64,000 bases of DNA from DATARH01 sp963712835 (GCA_963712835.1 CAVQJJ010000006.1:310001-374000), one strand, 5' to 3'. Positions 25,006 through 34,441 are shown, numbered from the stretch's first letter. Program-made: numbers and translations. The notes: a model not told the origin generated them from the letters alone.

Positions 25006-26211
25006 ATGCGCTTGCAATATTGTCTGGGCTTGGCCCTCGCCGTCGCGGTGAGCGGGCCGCTGGCGGCCCACGCCGAGGATACGATCAAGATCGGGTTTCC
25101 GATTCCGCTGTCGGGCCCGACAGCGGTTTACGGCGAGCCGATCCTCAAGGGCGCGCAGATGGCGGTCCAGGAGATCAACGCTGCTGGCGGCGTGTTGGGC
25201 AAGAAACTCGAGTTGCTGCCGCGAGACAGCAAGGCGAACGCCGACGAGGCGGTGCGCCTGTCGCGCGAGCTGATCATCAAGGACAATGTCGACTTCCTGC
25301 TCGGCACTCTGACCTCGGCCGAGGCGCCGGCAGTCTCGACGGTAGCCAAGGAAAACAAGATCGTCTTCATGACACCGTCGTCGAAGAGCACCATCCTCAC
25401 CGACGCGCAGCACATCCACCCCTACATTTTCCGTCTCGCCTCAAACACAGACGTCGAGGGCCTGGCCGGTGCGGAGGATATGGCCAAATTCACGAACGTG
25501 AAGACGATCGTGACGATCGCGCCCGACTATGCTTATGGGCGTGACTCGATCGCCGCGTTCATCAAAGCGCTGAAGGAAAAGGCGCCGAACATGCAGGTCG
25601 TCGATTCACAGTGGCCGAAACTGGGTGAGCCCGACTTCACCGCGTTTATCAACGCGATGATGAGCAAGAAGCCGGATGCGGTTTACTGCTCGCTGTTTGC
25701 CGGCGATTTTGTCACCTTCGTCAAGCAGGCGACTCCGCTTGGCTTGTTCAAGGCGGTCGACAACCGGCTGATCGACGGCGGCGAGGTCGGCACCCCCGAC
25801 GAGGCACAGGCCCTGGGCGCCGATTATCCCTATGGCATCATCGCCAATGCCTATGATCCGGTCATCTGGAGCGGCGGGACCGAACCGCCGGAGCACAAGA
25901 AATTCATCGAGGATTTGAAGAAGTTCACCAACGCGAAGTACGCCTCGGGGTGGTCGATCCAGGGCTATGTGATGGTCGAGGCGCTCGCTCAGGGGATCAA
26001 GAAGGCGAACAGCATCAAGTCGGACGACGTCTCGAAGGCGATGGCCGGGATGAGCTTCGATACGCCGGTCGGGAAGCGCAGCTTCAGCGAGAAGTCGCAC
26101 GAGACCTTCGCGCCTGAATACACCGGCGTGATGGTTAAGGATCCGGCCTATCCGTTCGCGGTCATCAAGGACCCGACACCGATGCCGACCGATTTTCATC
26201 CGAGCAACTAG
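25006..26211 (+). CDS. Branched-chain amino acid-type ABC substrate-binding protein 2
   Basis: A 401-residue periplasmic binding protein, by eye around three-quarters identical to its neighbour at 23569 and colinear with it. Signal peptide to about residue 24 (LAAHAED), then TIKIGFPIPLSGPTAVYGEP. Differences cluster in pocket-lining parts such as FMTPSSKSTILTD versus FIAPAAETTMLTD, hinting at changed ligand preference. GGGGAGGAAATTC precedes the ATG. A tandem gene duplication is the simplest origin. Confidence 0.93.
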   Translation: MRLQYCLGLALAVAVSGPLAAHAEDTIKIGFPIPLSGPTAVYGEPILKGAQMAVQEINAAGGVLGKKLELLPRDSKANADEAVRLSRELIIKDNVDFLLGTLTSAEAPAVSTVAKENKIVFMTPSSKSTILTDAQHIHPYIFRLASNTDVEGLAGAEDMAKFTNVKTIVTIAPDYAYGRDSIAAFIKALKEKAPNMQVVDSQWPKLGEPDFTAFINAMMSKKPDAVYCSLFAGDFVTFVKQATPLGLFKAVDNRLIDGGEVGTPDEAQALGADYPYGIIANAYDPVIWSGGTEPPEHKKFIEDLKKFTNAKYASGWSIQGYVMVEALAQGIKKANSIKSDDVSKAMAGMSFDTPVGKRSFSEKSHETFAPEYTGVMVKDPAYPFAVIKDPTPMPTDFHPSN

Positions 26212-26231
26212 CAACGGCTGAGTACGAATTG

Positions 26232-26268
26232 GCGTCGTCCGCGAGCAGGGTATAATCGCGGACGACGC
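26232..26268 (+). promoter_or_regulatory. 13-bp stem hairpin with TATAAT loop before livH
   Basis: GCGTCGTCCGCGA and TCGCGGACGACGC form a perfect stem with an 11-nt loop. In RNA it would protect the 3' end of the binding-protein mRNA and lower permease expression. TATAAT (26251-26256) begins in the loop, its last base opening the 3' arm; with TTGGCG 16 bases upstream it may be an internal promoter. Confidence 0.6.
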
Positions 26269-26293
26269 ACGCACATTGGGAGATCGATAAGCG

Positions 26294-27172
26294 GTGGCGC
26301 CCTCGTTTCTGTTCAGTCAATTCATGGGCGGCCTGACCACCGCGATGTTCCTGTTCCTGATCGCATCAGGACTGTCGCTGGTGTTCGGCATCATGCGCGT
26401 CATCAATTTCGCGCATGGCTCGTTCTACATGCTCGGGGCCTATCTCGCCTGGCAGGGCGTGCAGTGGTTCCACCCGACCGGCGCCGGGTTTTGGGCGGCC
26501 TCGCTGTTCGCGGCCTGCGTCGTCGGCATTTTCGGCGCGATCGTCGAACGATTGTTCTTCCGCCGGCTCTACGGACGCGACGAGCTCTATCAGCTGCTTT
26601 TCACCTATGCGCTGGTGCTGATCCTCGGCGACGTCGCCAAGTATATCTGGGGCACTGACCAGCTCTCGGTGTCGACCCCGCCGGTGCTCGCGGGGAGCGT
26701 GCAGATTTTTGGCACCACTGAGCCGCTCTACAACCTCTTCATGATGACAATTGGCCCGCTGATTGCGTTCGGTGGGTGGCTGGTGCTGAACCGCAGCGGG
26801 GTTGGGCGCCTGGTTCGCGCCGCGCAGATGGACCGTGAGATGCTCGATGCGCTGGGCGCCAATGTCGGCACGATCTACACGGGCATGTTCGTGTTCAGCT
26901 CGTTTCTCGCCGGGTTGTCGGGCGCGTTGGTGACACCGATCCAGAGCATCGTTCCGGGCATGGACGTGTTGATCATCGTACAGGCGTTCATCGTCGTGGT
27001 GATCGGCGGCATGGGGTCGTTCTGGGGCACGTTCTGGGGTTCGGTGATTTATGGCGAAGTGCTGTCCTTCGGCATTCTCATCTTTCCCGGCTTCTCGCTG
27101 TTCTCGGTGTTCGCGCTGATGGCGGTGATCCTGATCGTGCGCCCGTGGGGCTTGTTCGGGCGGCCGATATGA
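26294..27172 (+). CDS. livH: Branched-chain amino acid-type ABC permease LivH
   Basis: A 292-residue inner-membrane permease with about eight membrane segments. FLIASGLSLVFGIMRVINFA and the cytosolic GRLVRAAQMDREMLDALGAN, which contacts the ATPase, plus VIGGMGSFWGTFWGSVIYGE are standard for LivH. Start is GTG 26294 behind GGGAG. It overlaps livM by ATGA. Expression is probably lower than that of the binding proteins because of the hairpin in front. Confidence 0.93.
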   Translation: MAPSFLFSQFMGGLTTAMFLFLIASGLSLVFGIMRVINFAHGSFYMLGAYLAWQGVQWFHPTGAGFWAASLFAACVVGIFGAIVERLFFRRLYGRDELYQLLFTYALVLILGDVAKYIWGTDQLSVSTPPVLAGSVQIFGTTEPLYNLFMMTIGPLIAFGGWLVLNRSGVGRLVRAAQMDREMLDALGANVGTIYTGMFVFSSFLAGLSGALVTPIQSIVPGMDVLIIVQAFIVVVIGGMGSFWGTFWGSVIYGEVLSFGILIFPGFSLFSVFALMAVILIVRPWGLFGRPI

Positions 27173-28221
27173 CGACCGAAACCACCACGACCACGCCAGC
27201 CGTGGCGGCCAGCCCGGCGGCACCCGCCGGACGGGTCATCGGCAGCGGTTCAAGCCTGTTGAGCCGTATTCCATGGACGCTGATCGTCTTCGTGCTGGCC
27301 TGCGCGGTGCCCTGGGTCGGCGGGCGCTACAACACCTTCCTCGCCGAGCAGATCGCGATCGACGCGCTGTTCGCGGTGAGCCTCAACCTGCTGCTCGGCA
27401 CGACCGGGCTCGTCTCGTTCGGGCATGTCGCTTATTTCGGCGTCGGCGCCTATGTCTGCGGCATCTTGATGAAGACGTACAGCGTGCCGTTCATCCTCGC
27501 CTTCCCGGCGGCGGGTCTGGGAGCGGCGTTGTTCGCGCTCGTCTCGGGTTATTTCTGCGTTCGCCTCATCAAGCTTTATTTCGCGATGCTGACGCTGGCG
27601 TTCTCGCAGATCGTCTGGGCCATCGCCTATAAATGGAACGACGTCACCGGCGGCGACCAGGGACTGCCGGAAATCCCGTTCCCCAATTTCGACTGGCTGA
27701 ACCATGTCCCGTGGCTCGGCGACTTGAAGACCAGCGACCAGTTCTACCTGCTCACGGTGCTGCTGATCGCGGTGTCGCTGGCGGCCATTCACCGCATCGT
27801 GCGCTCGCCGTTCGGGCGGGTGCTGACGACGATCCGCGACAATCCCGAGCGCGCCGCGTTCATCGGCGTCAACGTCAAGATGTACCAGCTTTCCGCTTTT
27901 GTGGTCGCTGGAGCCTTCGCCGGGTTTGCGGGCGCGCTCTACGGCATTTTCAGCCGAGGCGTCTTCGCCGATTACGTGTTCTGGTCGAAATCCGCCGAGG
28001 TGATGATCATGACGATCCTCGGCGGCATGGATTATTTCTGGGGTCCGCCGATCGGCGCCTTCGCGATCGTCTGGCTCAACCAGGAAATCACCGACTATAC
28101 GCAGTATTGGCCGTTCTTCCTCGGCGTGATCCTGCTGGTGCTGCTGTTCGGCTTCCCCGGCGGTATTCTCGGCGGCATCGACAGTCTGTGGCGGCGCTTG
28201 CGGAGAACCCGACGTGCTTGA
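27169..28221 (+). CDS. livM: Branched-chain amino acid-type ABC permease LivM
   Basis: A 350-residue inner-membrane permease. A Thr/Ala/Pro-rich cytosolic leader of about 30 residues precedes the first membrane span. LNLLLGTTGLVSFGHVAYFG and GRVLTTIRDNPERAAFIGVN (EAA-like coupling helix) identify LivM. Its ATG overlaps the livH stop and its end overlaps livG, so translation is coupled along the operon. Confidence 0.93.
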   Translation: MTTETTTTTPAVAASPAAPAGRVIGSGSSLLSRIPWTLIVFVLACAVPWVGGRYNTFLAEQIAIDALFAVSLNLLLGTTGLVSFGHVAYFGVGAYVCGILMKTYSVPFILAFPAAGLGAALFALVSGYFCVRLIKLYFAMLTLAFSQIVWAIAYKWNDVTGGDQGLPEIPFPNFDWLNHVPWLGDLKTSDQFYLLTVLLIAVSLAAIHRIVRSPFGRVLTTIRDNPERAAFIGVNVKMYQLSAFVVAGAFAGFAGALYGIFSRGVFADYVFWSKSAEVMIMTILGGMDYFWGPPIGAFAIVWLNQEITDYTQYWPFFLGVILLVLLFGFPGGILGGIDSLWRRLRRTRRA

Positions 28222-28948
28222 GGTGCGCGGGCTCAACAAATCATTCTCCGGCTTTCACGCGGTCTCTGACGTCGATCTCAGCGTCGAGACCGGCCAGATC
28301 GCCGCGGTGATCGGGCCGAACGGCGCGGGCAAGTCGACCCTGTTCAACCTGATCACCGGGCATCTGCGGCCCGATACCGGCAGCGTCCACCTTGACGGCC
28401 GCGATATCACCGGAGCCGCGCCGCACAAGATCGTGCGCATGGGGGTCGGCCGTTCGTTCCAGCGCACCAACATCTTTGCCAAACTGACCGTGTTCGAGAA
28501 CCTGCAGGCTGCGTTCCTCGTGCATAACGGCCGCGGCCGCGACTTCTGGTCGAAAGCCTCGGCGCTTTATCGCGACGAGACCACCGCGCTGCTTTCGTCG
28601 ATCGGTCTCGTCCAGCACCGCGATACGGTCGCCGGGACATTGAGCTACGGCAACCAGAAGCAACTCGAACTGGGCCTGGCGCTGGCGAGCGACCCGGCAC
28701 TCCTGCTGCTCGACGAGCCGACTGCCGGCATGTCGGCGACCGAGACGCACGACACGATCCGCCTCATCGAGCGCATCGCCGGCGAAAGGTCGCTGACCCT
28801 GCTCTTCACCGAGCACGACATGGATGTCGTGTTCCAGATCGCGCAGAAGATCGCGGTGCTGCACCAGGGCCATGTGATCGCCGACGGCGCACCCGAAGAG
28901 GTACGCGCCGACCCCGAAGTGCGCCGCGTCTATCTGGGTGAGCATTAA
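28214..28948 (+). CDS. livG: Branched-chain amino acid-type ABC ATPase LivG
   Basis: A 244-residue ATPase. Walker A is GPNGAGKST, the signature is the LSYGNQKQLELG variant, Walker B is LLLLDEPTAGMS, and the H-loop is FTEHDMDVV. The start is GTG 28214, eight bases inside livM. Works with LivF on the cytosolic face of LivHM. Confidence 0.95.
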   Translation: MLEVRGLNKSFSGFHAVSDVDLSVETGQIAAVIGPNGAGKSTLFNLITGHLRPDTGSVHLDGRDITGAAPHKIVRMGVGRSFQRTNIFAKLTVFENLQAAFLVHNGRGRDFWSKASALYRDETTALLSSIGLVQHRDTVAGTLSYGNQKQLELGLALASDPALLLLDEPTAGMSATETHDTIRLIERIAGERSLTLLFTEHDMDVVFQIAQKIAVLHQGHVIADGAPEEVRADPEVRRVYLGEH

Positions 28949-28951
28949 GCG

Positions 28952-29662
28952 ATGTCGGAGTCTCTGCTCACCGTCGAAGACATTCACACTGCCTATGGGC
29001 TGAGCCGCGTGCTGTTCGGCATCTCGCTTGAGGTCAAAGCCGGCGAGTGCGTCTGCCTGTTGGGCCGCAACGGCGTCGGCAAGACGACGACGATGCGCTC
29101 GGTGATGGGGCTGACCCCGCCGGCGAGCGGGCGCGTAGTGTGGAAGGGCCGCGAGATTACCGGCCGCGCGCCGCATCATGTGGCGCGCGCCGGCATCGGC
29201 TTTGTCCCCGAGGACCGGCGGATTTTCCCCGAGCTGACGGTCTGGGAGAACCTCGACGTCGCGGCGCGCGCCGGCGGCCGGCGCGGCCACTGGACGATCG
29301 ACACGGTCTACGGACTGTTCCCCAAGCTGGAAGAGCTGCGCAACCGCCAGGGCGGATTTCTATCGGGCGGCGAGCAGCAGATGCTGACGATCGCCCGCAC
29401 GCTGATGGGCAACCCCGAGCTGCTGCTGCTCGACGAGCCGTCCGAGGGACTGGCGCCGCTCGTCGTCGACATGCTGCGCGAGAAGATCGGCGAGCTGCGC
29501 GACCAGGGCTTGACGATCCTGCTCGCCGAGCAAGGGGTCGAGTTTTCGCTGGCACTCGCCGACCGCGTCTATGTGCTCGAAAAAGGCGCGGTGCGCCATT
29601 CCGGCCCGGCGGCCGAGCTGCGCGACAACAAGGATCTGCGCGAGCAGCTGATGGCGATCTGA
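28952..29662 (+). CDS. livF: Branched-chain amino acid-type ABC ATPase LivF
   Basis: A 236-residue ATPase. Walker A is LLGRNGVGKTTTMR, the signature is FLSGGEQQMLTIARTL, and Walker B is ELLLLDEPSEGLAP. Lies three bases behind livG and closes the operon. No terminator with a T-run is visible before the convergent mltA gene. Confidence 0.95.
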   Translation: MSESLLTVEDIHTAYGLSRVLFGISLEVKAGECVCLLGRNGVGKTTTMRSVMGLTPPASGRVVWKGREITGRAPHHVARAGIGFVPEDRRIFPELTVWENLDVAARAGGRRGHWTIDTVYGLFPKLEELRNRQGGFLSGGEQQMLTIARTLMGNPELLLLDEPSEGLAPLVVDMLREKIGELRDQGLTILLAEQGVEFSLALADRVYVLEKGAVRHSGPAAELRDNKDLREQLMAI

Positions 29663-29695
29663 AGCGCTCTGAGGGACATTGGGAAGACAGAACAT

Positions 29696-30844
29696 TTAAT
29701 TCAGCGACGCCACCGCGCGCGACGCGATGCTGCGCGGCAGCAACGCCCAGTATTGGCCTTCGGCGTAGAAATCGCTCCCGCGCGCCTGCGCTTCGCGACC
29801 GCTGCCCCAATAGAAATCGCCGCGCAGCGGACCGACAATGCCGTCGCCGATGTCCTGCGCGACGACGAGCCGCTGCACCGCGACCGGCCGGTATTTGTCG
29901 TGCGCGTCGAGCCAGAGCGGCACCCCGAGCGGGATGTAGCGATGGTCCACCGCGAGGCTGCGCTCGGCGGTCAGCACCGCGCCCTGGTAGCCGACCGGCC
30001 CGTCGCCTTTCAGCTCCTGGAAGAACACGTAGAGCGGGTCCTTGCGGCGCAATTCCCTGGCCGCTGCGGGGTTGTCGCGCATCCAGGCGCGCACCGTGCG
30101 CTCCGAGAACTGCGCCTTTGGAATGAGGCCCTGGTTCAGCACCATCTGGTAGATGTCGACGAGGGGTCGGTTGTTGTTCGCCTGATAGACCAGCCGCTCG
30201 AAGCTGCCGTCGGGCAGGCGGATGCGGCCCGAGCCCTGCATCTGCAGCACGAAGACATCATCGGCGCTCTTCAGCCACACGATTTCCAGGCCCTTGCCCT
30301 TGAGCGCGCCATCCTCGATCGCGGCGCGGTCGAGATAGGGCTTGCCGGCGACAAGGTCGGACGGCGCGCGATAGACCGGGTACTGGTACGGGCCGCCCTG
30401 GGTCTTCGAACCGTCGAATTCGGCCTCCCAATAGCCGGTGAAGAGCCCCTTGCTGTTGCCCTTGCTGGCGATCAGCACCGGCACGAAATTGCTCTCGAAA
30501 AAATGCCGCGCCGCGTTGGTGTCGCCCGGCCTTAGCGCCATCGCCTGCCGGCATAGCGGCTGCCAATCGCGGACCGCGCCGAAATTGCCGTCGGTCGCGG
30601 TCGGGTCGAGCGGCGTGGCGCCGGACTGCGCCTTGATCCGGGCGCATGATTTGTCGAATGCCGGAAGCGCTTGCGCGACATTGTCGCCCGACCAGCCGGC
30701 GAGCCGTCCAAAACCACTCGGCGCAAAGCTGATCTGCGTCGCACCGGTTGCCTGGCTCGACCGGAGCGCGGTCGGCCCTAGCGCGCAGCCGGCGAGAATG
30801 GCGCCGAGCGCCAGAACCCGGAGACCCGCCCTTACGTTTGACAT
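29696..30844 (-). CDS. mltA: Membrane-bound lytic murein transglycosylase A
   Basis: An outer-membrane lipoprotein that cleaves glycan strands to 1,6-anhydromuropeptides. The signal ends in a lipobox (ILAGC). The MltA barrel has LFTGYWEAEFDGS, VFVLQMQGSGRIRLPDGS and QELKGDGPVGYQGAVL, and the C-terminal 3D domain has LVVAQDIGDGI, carrying the catalytic Asp. About 382 residues. Start at ATG 30844; ATG 30859 adds five residues. Its product feeds the recycling route that includes AnmK at 40596. Confidence 0.93.
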   Translation of the reverse strand: MSNVRAGLRVLALGAILAGCALGPTALRSSQATGATQISFAPSGFGRLAGWSGDNVAQALPAFDKSCARIKAQSGATPLDPTATDGNFGAVRDWQPLCRQAMALRPGDTNAARHFFESNFVPVLIASKGNSKGLFTGYWEAEFDGSKTQGGPYQYPVYRAPSDLVAGKPYLDRAAIEDGALKGKGLEIVWLKSADDVFVLQMQGSGRIRLPDGSFERLVYQANNNRPLVDIYQMVLNQGLIPKAQFSERTVRAWMRDNPAAARELRRKDPLYVFFQELKGDGPVGYQGAVLTAERSLAVDHRYIPLGVPLWLDAHDKYRPVAVQRLVVAQDIGDGIVGPLRGDFYWGSGREAQARGSDFYAEGQYWALLPRSIASRAVASLN

Positions 30845-30975
30845 CGCCGAAAGTTCCATCGAAAGGTTTGTGCCATGGTTGTAGCGTCGCAGGGATAAAG
30901 TTCGTGTAAACCGGCGGACAAATCGTGCCGGCGCGCGGACACGCTTGCGGTGCGTCTATGGTTGAGGGAGAGAGC

Positions 30976-32202
30976 ATGGCTACGGCATTGAGCGACACGG
31001 CGAATCGCAGCCGCCTCCTGCCGCTCGCCGGCATCACCGTCATCGATTTCGGCCAGATCTTTCAAGGCCCCTACGCGACGCTGCTGCTGGCGAAATCGGG
31101 CGCGAATGTCATCAAGATCGAGCCGCCGCACGGCGAGCCGCTGCGCCGCCGTGCCGCGCCCGGCAAGAGCGCCACGCTGCCCTTCGCGATGCTCAACCAG
31201 AACAAGCGCGCGGTGACCCTCAACCTCAAGCACGCGAAGGGTCGCGAGCTGTTGTTCGAAATGGTGCGCCGTGCCGACGTGCTGTTGGAGAATTTCTCGC
31301 CCGGTACGCTCGACGATCTCGGCGTCGGCTACGCGGTGCTCAGGGAGATCAACCCGCGCCTCATCTACGCCACCGGCACCGGGTTCGGCATCAGCGGCCC
31401 CGATCGCGACAATCTGGCGATGGACCTGACGATCCAGGCCGCCTCGGGGATCATGAGCGTCACCGGCGCGCCCGACGGGCCGCCGATGAAGGCGGGGCCG
31501 ACCCTCGTCGACTTCATGGGCGGCATCCACCTCTACGGCGCGATCATGACCGCGCTCTACGACCGCGAAAAATCGGGCGAAGGCCGGCTGGTCGAGGTGG
31601 CGATGCAGGAAACCGTCTACTCAAGCCTCGCCGCCAGCTTCGAATACTTCCACCGCACCGGCGACCCGCCGCCGCGCACCGGCAACCGCCAGGCCGGGCT
31701 GTCGTCGACACCCTATAATGTCTACCCGTGCGGCGACGGGCATGCCGCGATCCATGTCGTCACCGAAGGGCATTGGCAGAACTTGATCAAGGCGATGGGC
31801 CGCGAGGAGCTGGGCGAGGACCCGCGCTTCAAGACCAATGCCGATCGCGTCGCGCATATGGACGAGACCGACGCCGCGGTCAGCGAATGGACGCGCACGC
31901 TGCCCAAGATGGAGGTGTTCGCCCGGCTCAAAGCGGGCCGCGTGCCCTGTGCGCCGGTGCGCACCGCGCCCGAGGTGATGAACGACCCGCACATGCACGA
32001 GCGCGGCATGCTGGCGCGCGTCGAGCACCCGGAGCTGGGGCCGATCGTGGTGCCGACCAATCCCCTGCGGCTGCACGGCCTGCCCAAGGCGCCGCTGATC
32101 CCGAGCCCGACGGTCGGCCAGCACAATTCCGAAATTTACGGTGGCTGGCTCGGCCTCAGCGCCGACGAGATCGCGGCGCTGAAGGCGGAGGGCGCGATTT
32201 AA
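30976..32202 (+). CDS. CaiB/BaiF-type class III CoA-transferase
   Basis: A 408-residue CoA-transferase with LAGITVIDFGQIFQGPYATL, VIKIEPPHGEPLRRR and the catalytic Asp expected in GPTLVDFMGG. Start at ATG 30976 behind GAGGGAGAG. It is the third paralogue in the window and the only one without a metabolic neighbour. Substrate unknown. Confidence 0.9.
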   Translation: MATALSDTANRSRLLPLAGITVIDFGQIFQGPYATLLLAKSGANVIKIEPPHGEPLRRRAAPGKSATLPFAMLNQNKRAVTLNLKHAKGRELLFEMVRRADVLLENFSPGTLDDLGVGYAVLREINPRLIYATGTGFGISGPDRDNLAMDLTIQAASGIMSVTGAPDGPPMKAGPTLVDFMGGIHLYGAIMTALYDREKSGEGRLVEVAMQETVYSSLAASFEYFHRTGDPPPRTGNRQAGLSSTPYNVYPCGDGHAAIHVVTEGHWQNLIKAMGREELGEDPRFKTNADRVAHMDETDAAVSEWTRTLPKMEVFARLKAGRVPCAPVRTAPEVMNDPHMHERGMLARVEHPELGPIVVPTNPLRLHGLPKAPLIPSPTVGQHNSEIYGGWLGLSADEIAALKAEGAI

Positions 32203-32227
32203 CCCCTCGCCCGCTTGCGGGGGGGGA
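32203..32227. repeat. Family C palindrome, imperfect
   Basis: CCCCTCGCCCGCTTGCGGGG followed by GGGG lies between the convergent CoA-transferase and AlkB-like genes. Same family as 16675 and 50327. Confidence 0.6.
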
Positions 32228-32228
32228 A

Positions 32229-32834
32229 TCACTCCGCTCGTGCTGAGGCGGCCTGCCGCCGGCCCTTCTCGGAGAGGCTGCGAAAGGTGATCGACCAGCG
32301 CGTGGCGGGGAGCGGCGCGAGGCTGTGCTCCCATGCGTGTCGCGCGTCGCCGAAGAGGTGATAAATCGACCGCTGCGCCAGCAGCGCCGAGGCCCGCGCG
32401 AAACCGCCCGCCTTGCGTCGGCGGAACCGCATCGTCGCCGGCGCGCCGAGCGAGACGCCGACGACATGCTCGAATACCGGCCGGTCGCGGTGCCAGCCGA
32501 TCCCGGCGCCGGGGTCGTAGCGGATCACCAGCGCCTGAACCAACTCGTCGGGCGTGAGACCGATGAATTCGGCGGCCCGGTCGCGCACCGGCAGCAGCCA
32601 ATCGGGTATAGCGTCGGTCGGGCTAAAACTCGCATCGTCGAAATCGTAGCGCCAGCCGAACGACGCGGTCAGCCGCTTGCCCTCCCAGCCATGAGAGCGA
32701 AACGGCGTCAGTCCGCTCGCATCGATCGCCGCGATCAACGCCCGCTCCTCGTCGGGCGTGACGATATTTTCAGCCACCGCCAAGCCGGGAAGGTGCGGTT
32801 CGGCGAACAGATCGGACTGCAATGCAATGCTCAT
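32229..32834 (-). CDS. AlkB-like 2-oxoglutarate/Fe(II) dioxygenase
   Basis: A 201-residue oxygenase of the AlkB family. The metal ligands are in GIGWHRDRPVFEHVVG (HxD) and WEHSLAPLPATRWSITFRS (distal His and the Arg pair binding 2-oxoglutarate). LVIRYDPGAGIGWH is typical of the ABH group that demethylates nucleic acids or proteins; the substrate here is not known. Start at ATG 32834, with the upstream open frame judged non-coding. No ada or other repair gene adjoins. Confidence 0.88.
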   Translation of the reverse strand: MSIALQSDLFAEPHLPGLAVAENIVTPDEERALIAAIDASGLTPFRSHGWEGKRLTASFGWRYDFDDASFSPTDAIPDWLLPVRDRAAEFIGLTPDELVQALVIRYDPGAGIGWHRDRPVFEHVVGVSLGAPATMRFRRRKAGGFARASALLAQRSIYHLFGDARHAWEHSLAPLPATRWSITFRSLSEKGRRQAASARAE

Positions 32835-33217
32835 TTTGGCCAAGCGGGTTCTCCAAGCGCGCCGGCTCGAAGGGCAGGCGAACGGTCCCTCGCTCGCCGA
32901 TTTCATTGCCGACGGGCGCGAAAACTCGCACACCCATGGCGGCCGCAGCGTCTTCGGCTGGGAACCGCCGCCGACCGTACCTGCGGCGGCGCGATAAAGC
33001 CGCCGCTTTTTGACACCCGGCCCCCGGGTCCGCGCTCTGCGCGGCCCGAGGATAAAGTTCGGCCGGAGCCCATCGCCCATTCGCTCGTGCGCCTGCGAGC
33101 ATGGATTCCGGCCTTCGCCGGGATGGTGCTTGGCGATGGTGATTGGCATCCCTCGGGCGCCATTGCGGCGTCCGCGCTCTTGCCCGATAGTTTCGGGGAC
33201 TTGCCGAGGAGAGACGA
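32835..33217. other. 383-bp divergent intergenic region with repeat pieces
   Basis: Holds promoters for the divergent AlkB-like and serine hydrolase genes, none clear by eye. It contains one family D repeat (CCCCCGGGTCCGCGCTCTGC to GAGGATAAA, 33021-33056; another copy is nested in the repeat at 40469) and a fragment of family B near 33096-33130 (GGATTCCGGCCTTCGCCGGGA). No gene is supported here. Confidence 0.6.
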
Positions 33218-34441
33218 ATGGCTGCATTGGGACTGCCGTGTGCCGAGAGCCCGGAACAGATCGGATTGTCGTCGGAGCGGCTCGGCCGGATTACCGCCAC
33301 GGTCACCGCCGATGTCGAGCGCGGCGCGATCCCCGGTGCGGTGCTGGCGATCGCCCGCGGCGGACGGGTCGCCTATGCCGAGGCGATCGGCTATCGCGAC
33401 AAGGACGCGAATGCGACGATGCGGCTCGACACGATCTTCCGCATCGCCTCGATGACCAAGCCGATGGTCTCGGTCGCGGCGATGCAATTGGCCGAGGAGG
33501 GCCGGCTCGATATCGGCGCCCCGGTCGCGCAATACATTCCGGTCATCAACGAGATGACGGTCGGCGCCGAGCGCACACGAGCCAAGCGCGCGATGACCGT
33601 GCAGGATTTGCTGCGCCACACCTCCGGCCTCACCTACGCGCTGTTCGGCGACAGTCCGGTCCAGATGATCTGGCGCGACGCCAACCTCCAGGCCGAAGAC
33701 CAGACCAATGAGGAGCTGGTCGAAAAGCTCGGCAAGCTGCCGCTGCTGTTCGAGCCGGGCACGACCTGGGAATACTCGATGTCGACCGATGTGCTGGGCC
33801 GGGTTGTCGAGGTGGTTGCCGGGAAAAGCCTCGGCGAGGTGCTGGCCGAGCGCATCACCGGACCGCTCGGCATGGTCGATACCGGCTTCTCCGCGACCGG
33901 CGACAAGGCGGCGCGGGTTGCCGAGCCGCTCGTCGACAAGGCGACCGGCAAGAAGCCGCCGATGCGCAATGTGACGCGCGGCAATCTCTGGCAGTCGGGC
34001 GGTGGCGGCCTGACATCGACCGCCACCGACTATCTGCGCTTCTGCCAGATGCTGCTGAATGGCGGCGAACTCGACGGCGTGCGCATCGTCTCGCCGAAAA
34101 CGGTCGCGCATATGGCGTCCGACCACCTGCCGCCCGATGTGCAATACGGCGAGACCGCGCGCGCGAGGTTCGGCGCGCTCGCGCCGGTGCCGGAGATGGG
34201 CTACGGCTTCGGCCTCGGCTTCGCGGTGCGCAAGGCGCAGGGCCTGTCGCCGGCGCCGGGCTCGGTCGGCGAATTCTTCTGGGGCGGCGCGACCGGCACC
34301 TATTTCTGGATCGACCCGCAAGAGCAGATGGTCGTCGTGCTGATGCTGCAGGCGCCCGACATGCGGCTCGCCTACCGCTATCTGAGCCGCCGCCTGGTCT
34401 ATGCCGCGCTGACCGGCCCGCTGCGTTGGCGCCGTCGGTGA
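33218..34441 (+). CDS. Serine beta-lactamase-like hydrolase (class C fold)
   Basis: A 407-residue protein of the beta-lactamase/esterase family. Ser78 in SMTK is the nucleophile with Lys81, the second motif is EYSMSTDVLG with the Tyr, and the third conserved area is FFWGGATGTYFWIDP. VQDLLRHTSGLTYALFG is typical of the EstB-like esterases. No signal peptide is seen, so a cytosolic esterase or peptidase is likelier than antibiotic resistance. Preceded by GAGGAGAGACGA. Confidence 0.88.
   Translation: MAALGLPCAESPEQIGLSSERLGRITATVTADVERGAIPGAVLAIARGGRVAYAEAIGYRDKDANATMRLDTIFRIASMTKPMVSVAAMQLAEEGRLDIGAPVAQYIPVINEMTVGAERTRAKRAMTVQDLLRHTSGLTYALFGDSPVQMIWRDANLQAEDQTNEELVEKLGKLPLLFEPGTTWEYSMSTDVLGRVVEVVAGKSLGEVLAERITGPLGMVDTGFSATGDKAARVAEPLVDKATGKKPPMRNVTRGNLWQSGGGGLTSTATDYLRFCQMLLNGGELDGVRIVSPKTVAHMASDHLPPDVQYGETARARFGALAPVPEMGYGFGLGFAVRKAQGLSPAPGSVGEFFWGGATGTYFWIDPQEQMVVVLMLQAPDMRLAYRYLSRRLVYAALTGPLRWRRR

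Noticed and set aside
33218..34441. Antibiotic-resistance beta-lactamase
   Set aside because: Class C fold motifs are present, but there is no signal peptide and the sequence is closer to EstB-type esterases.
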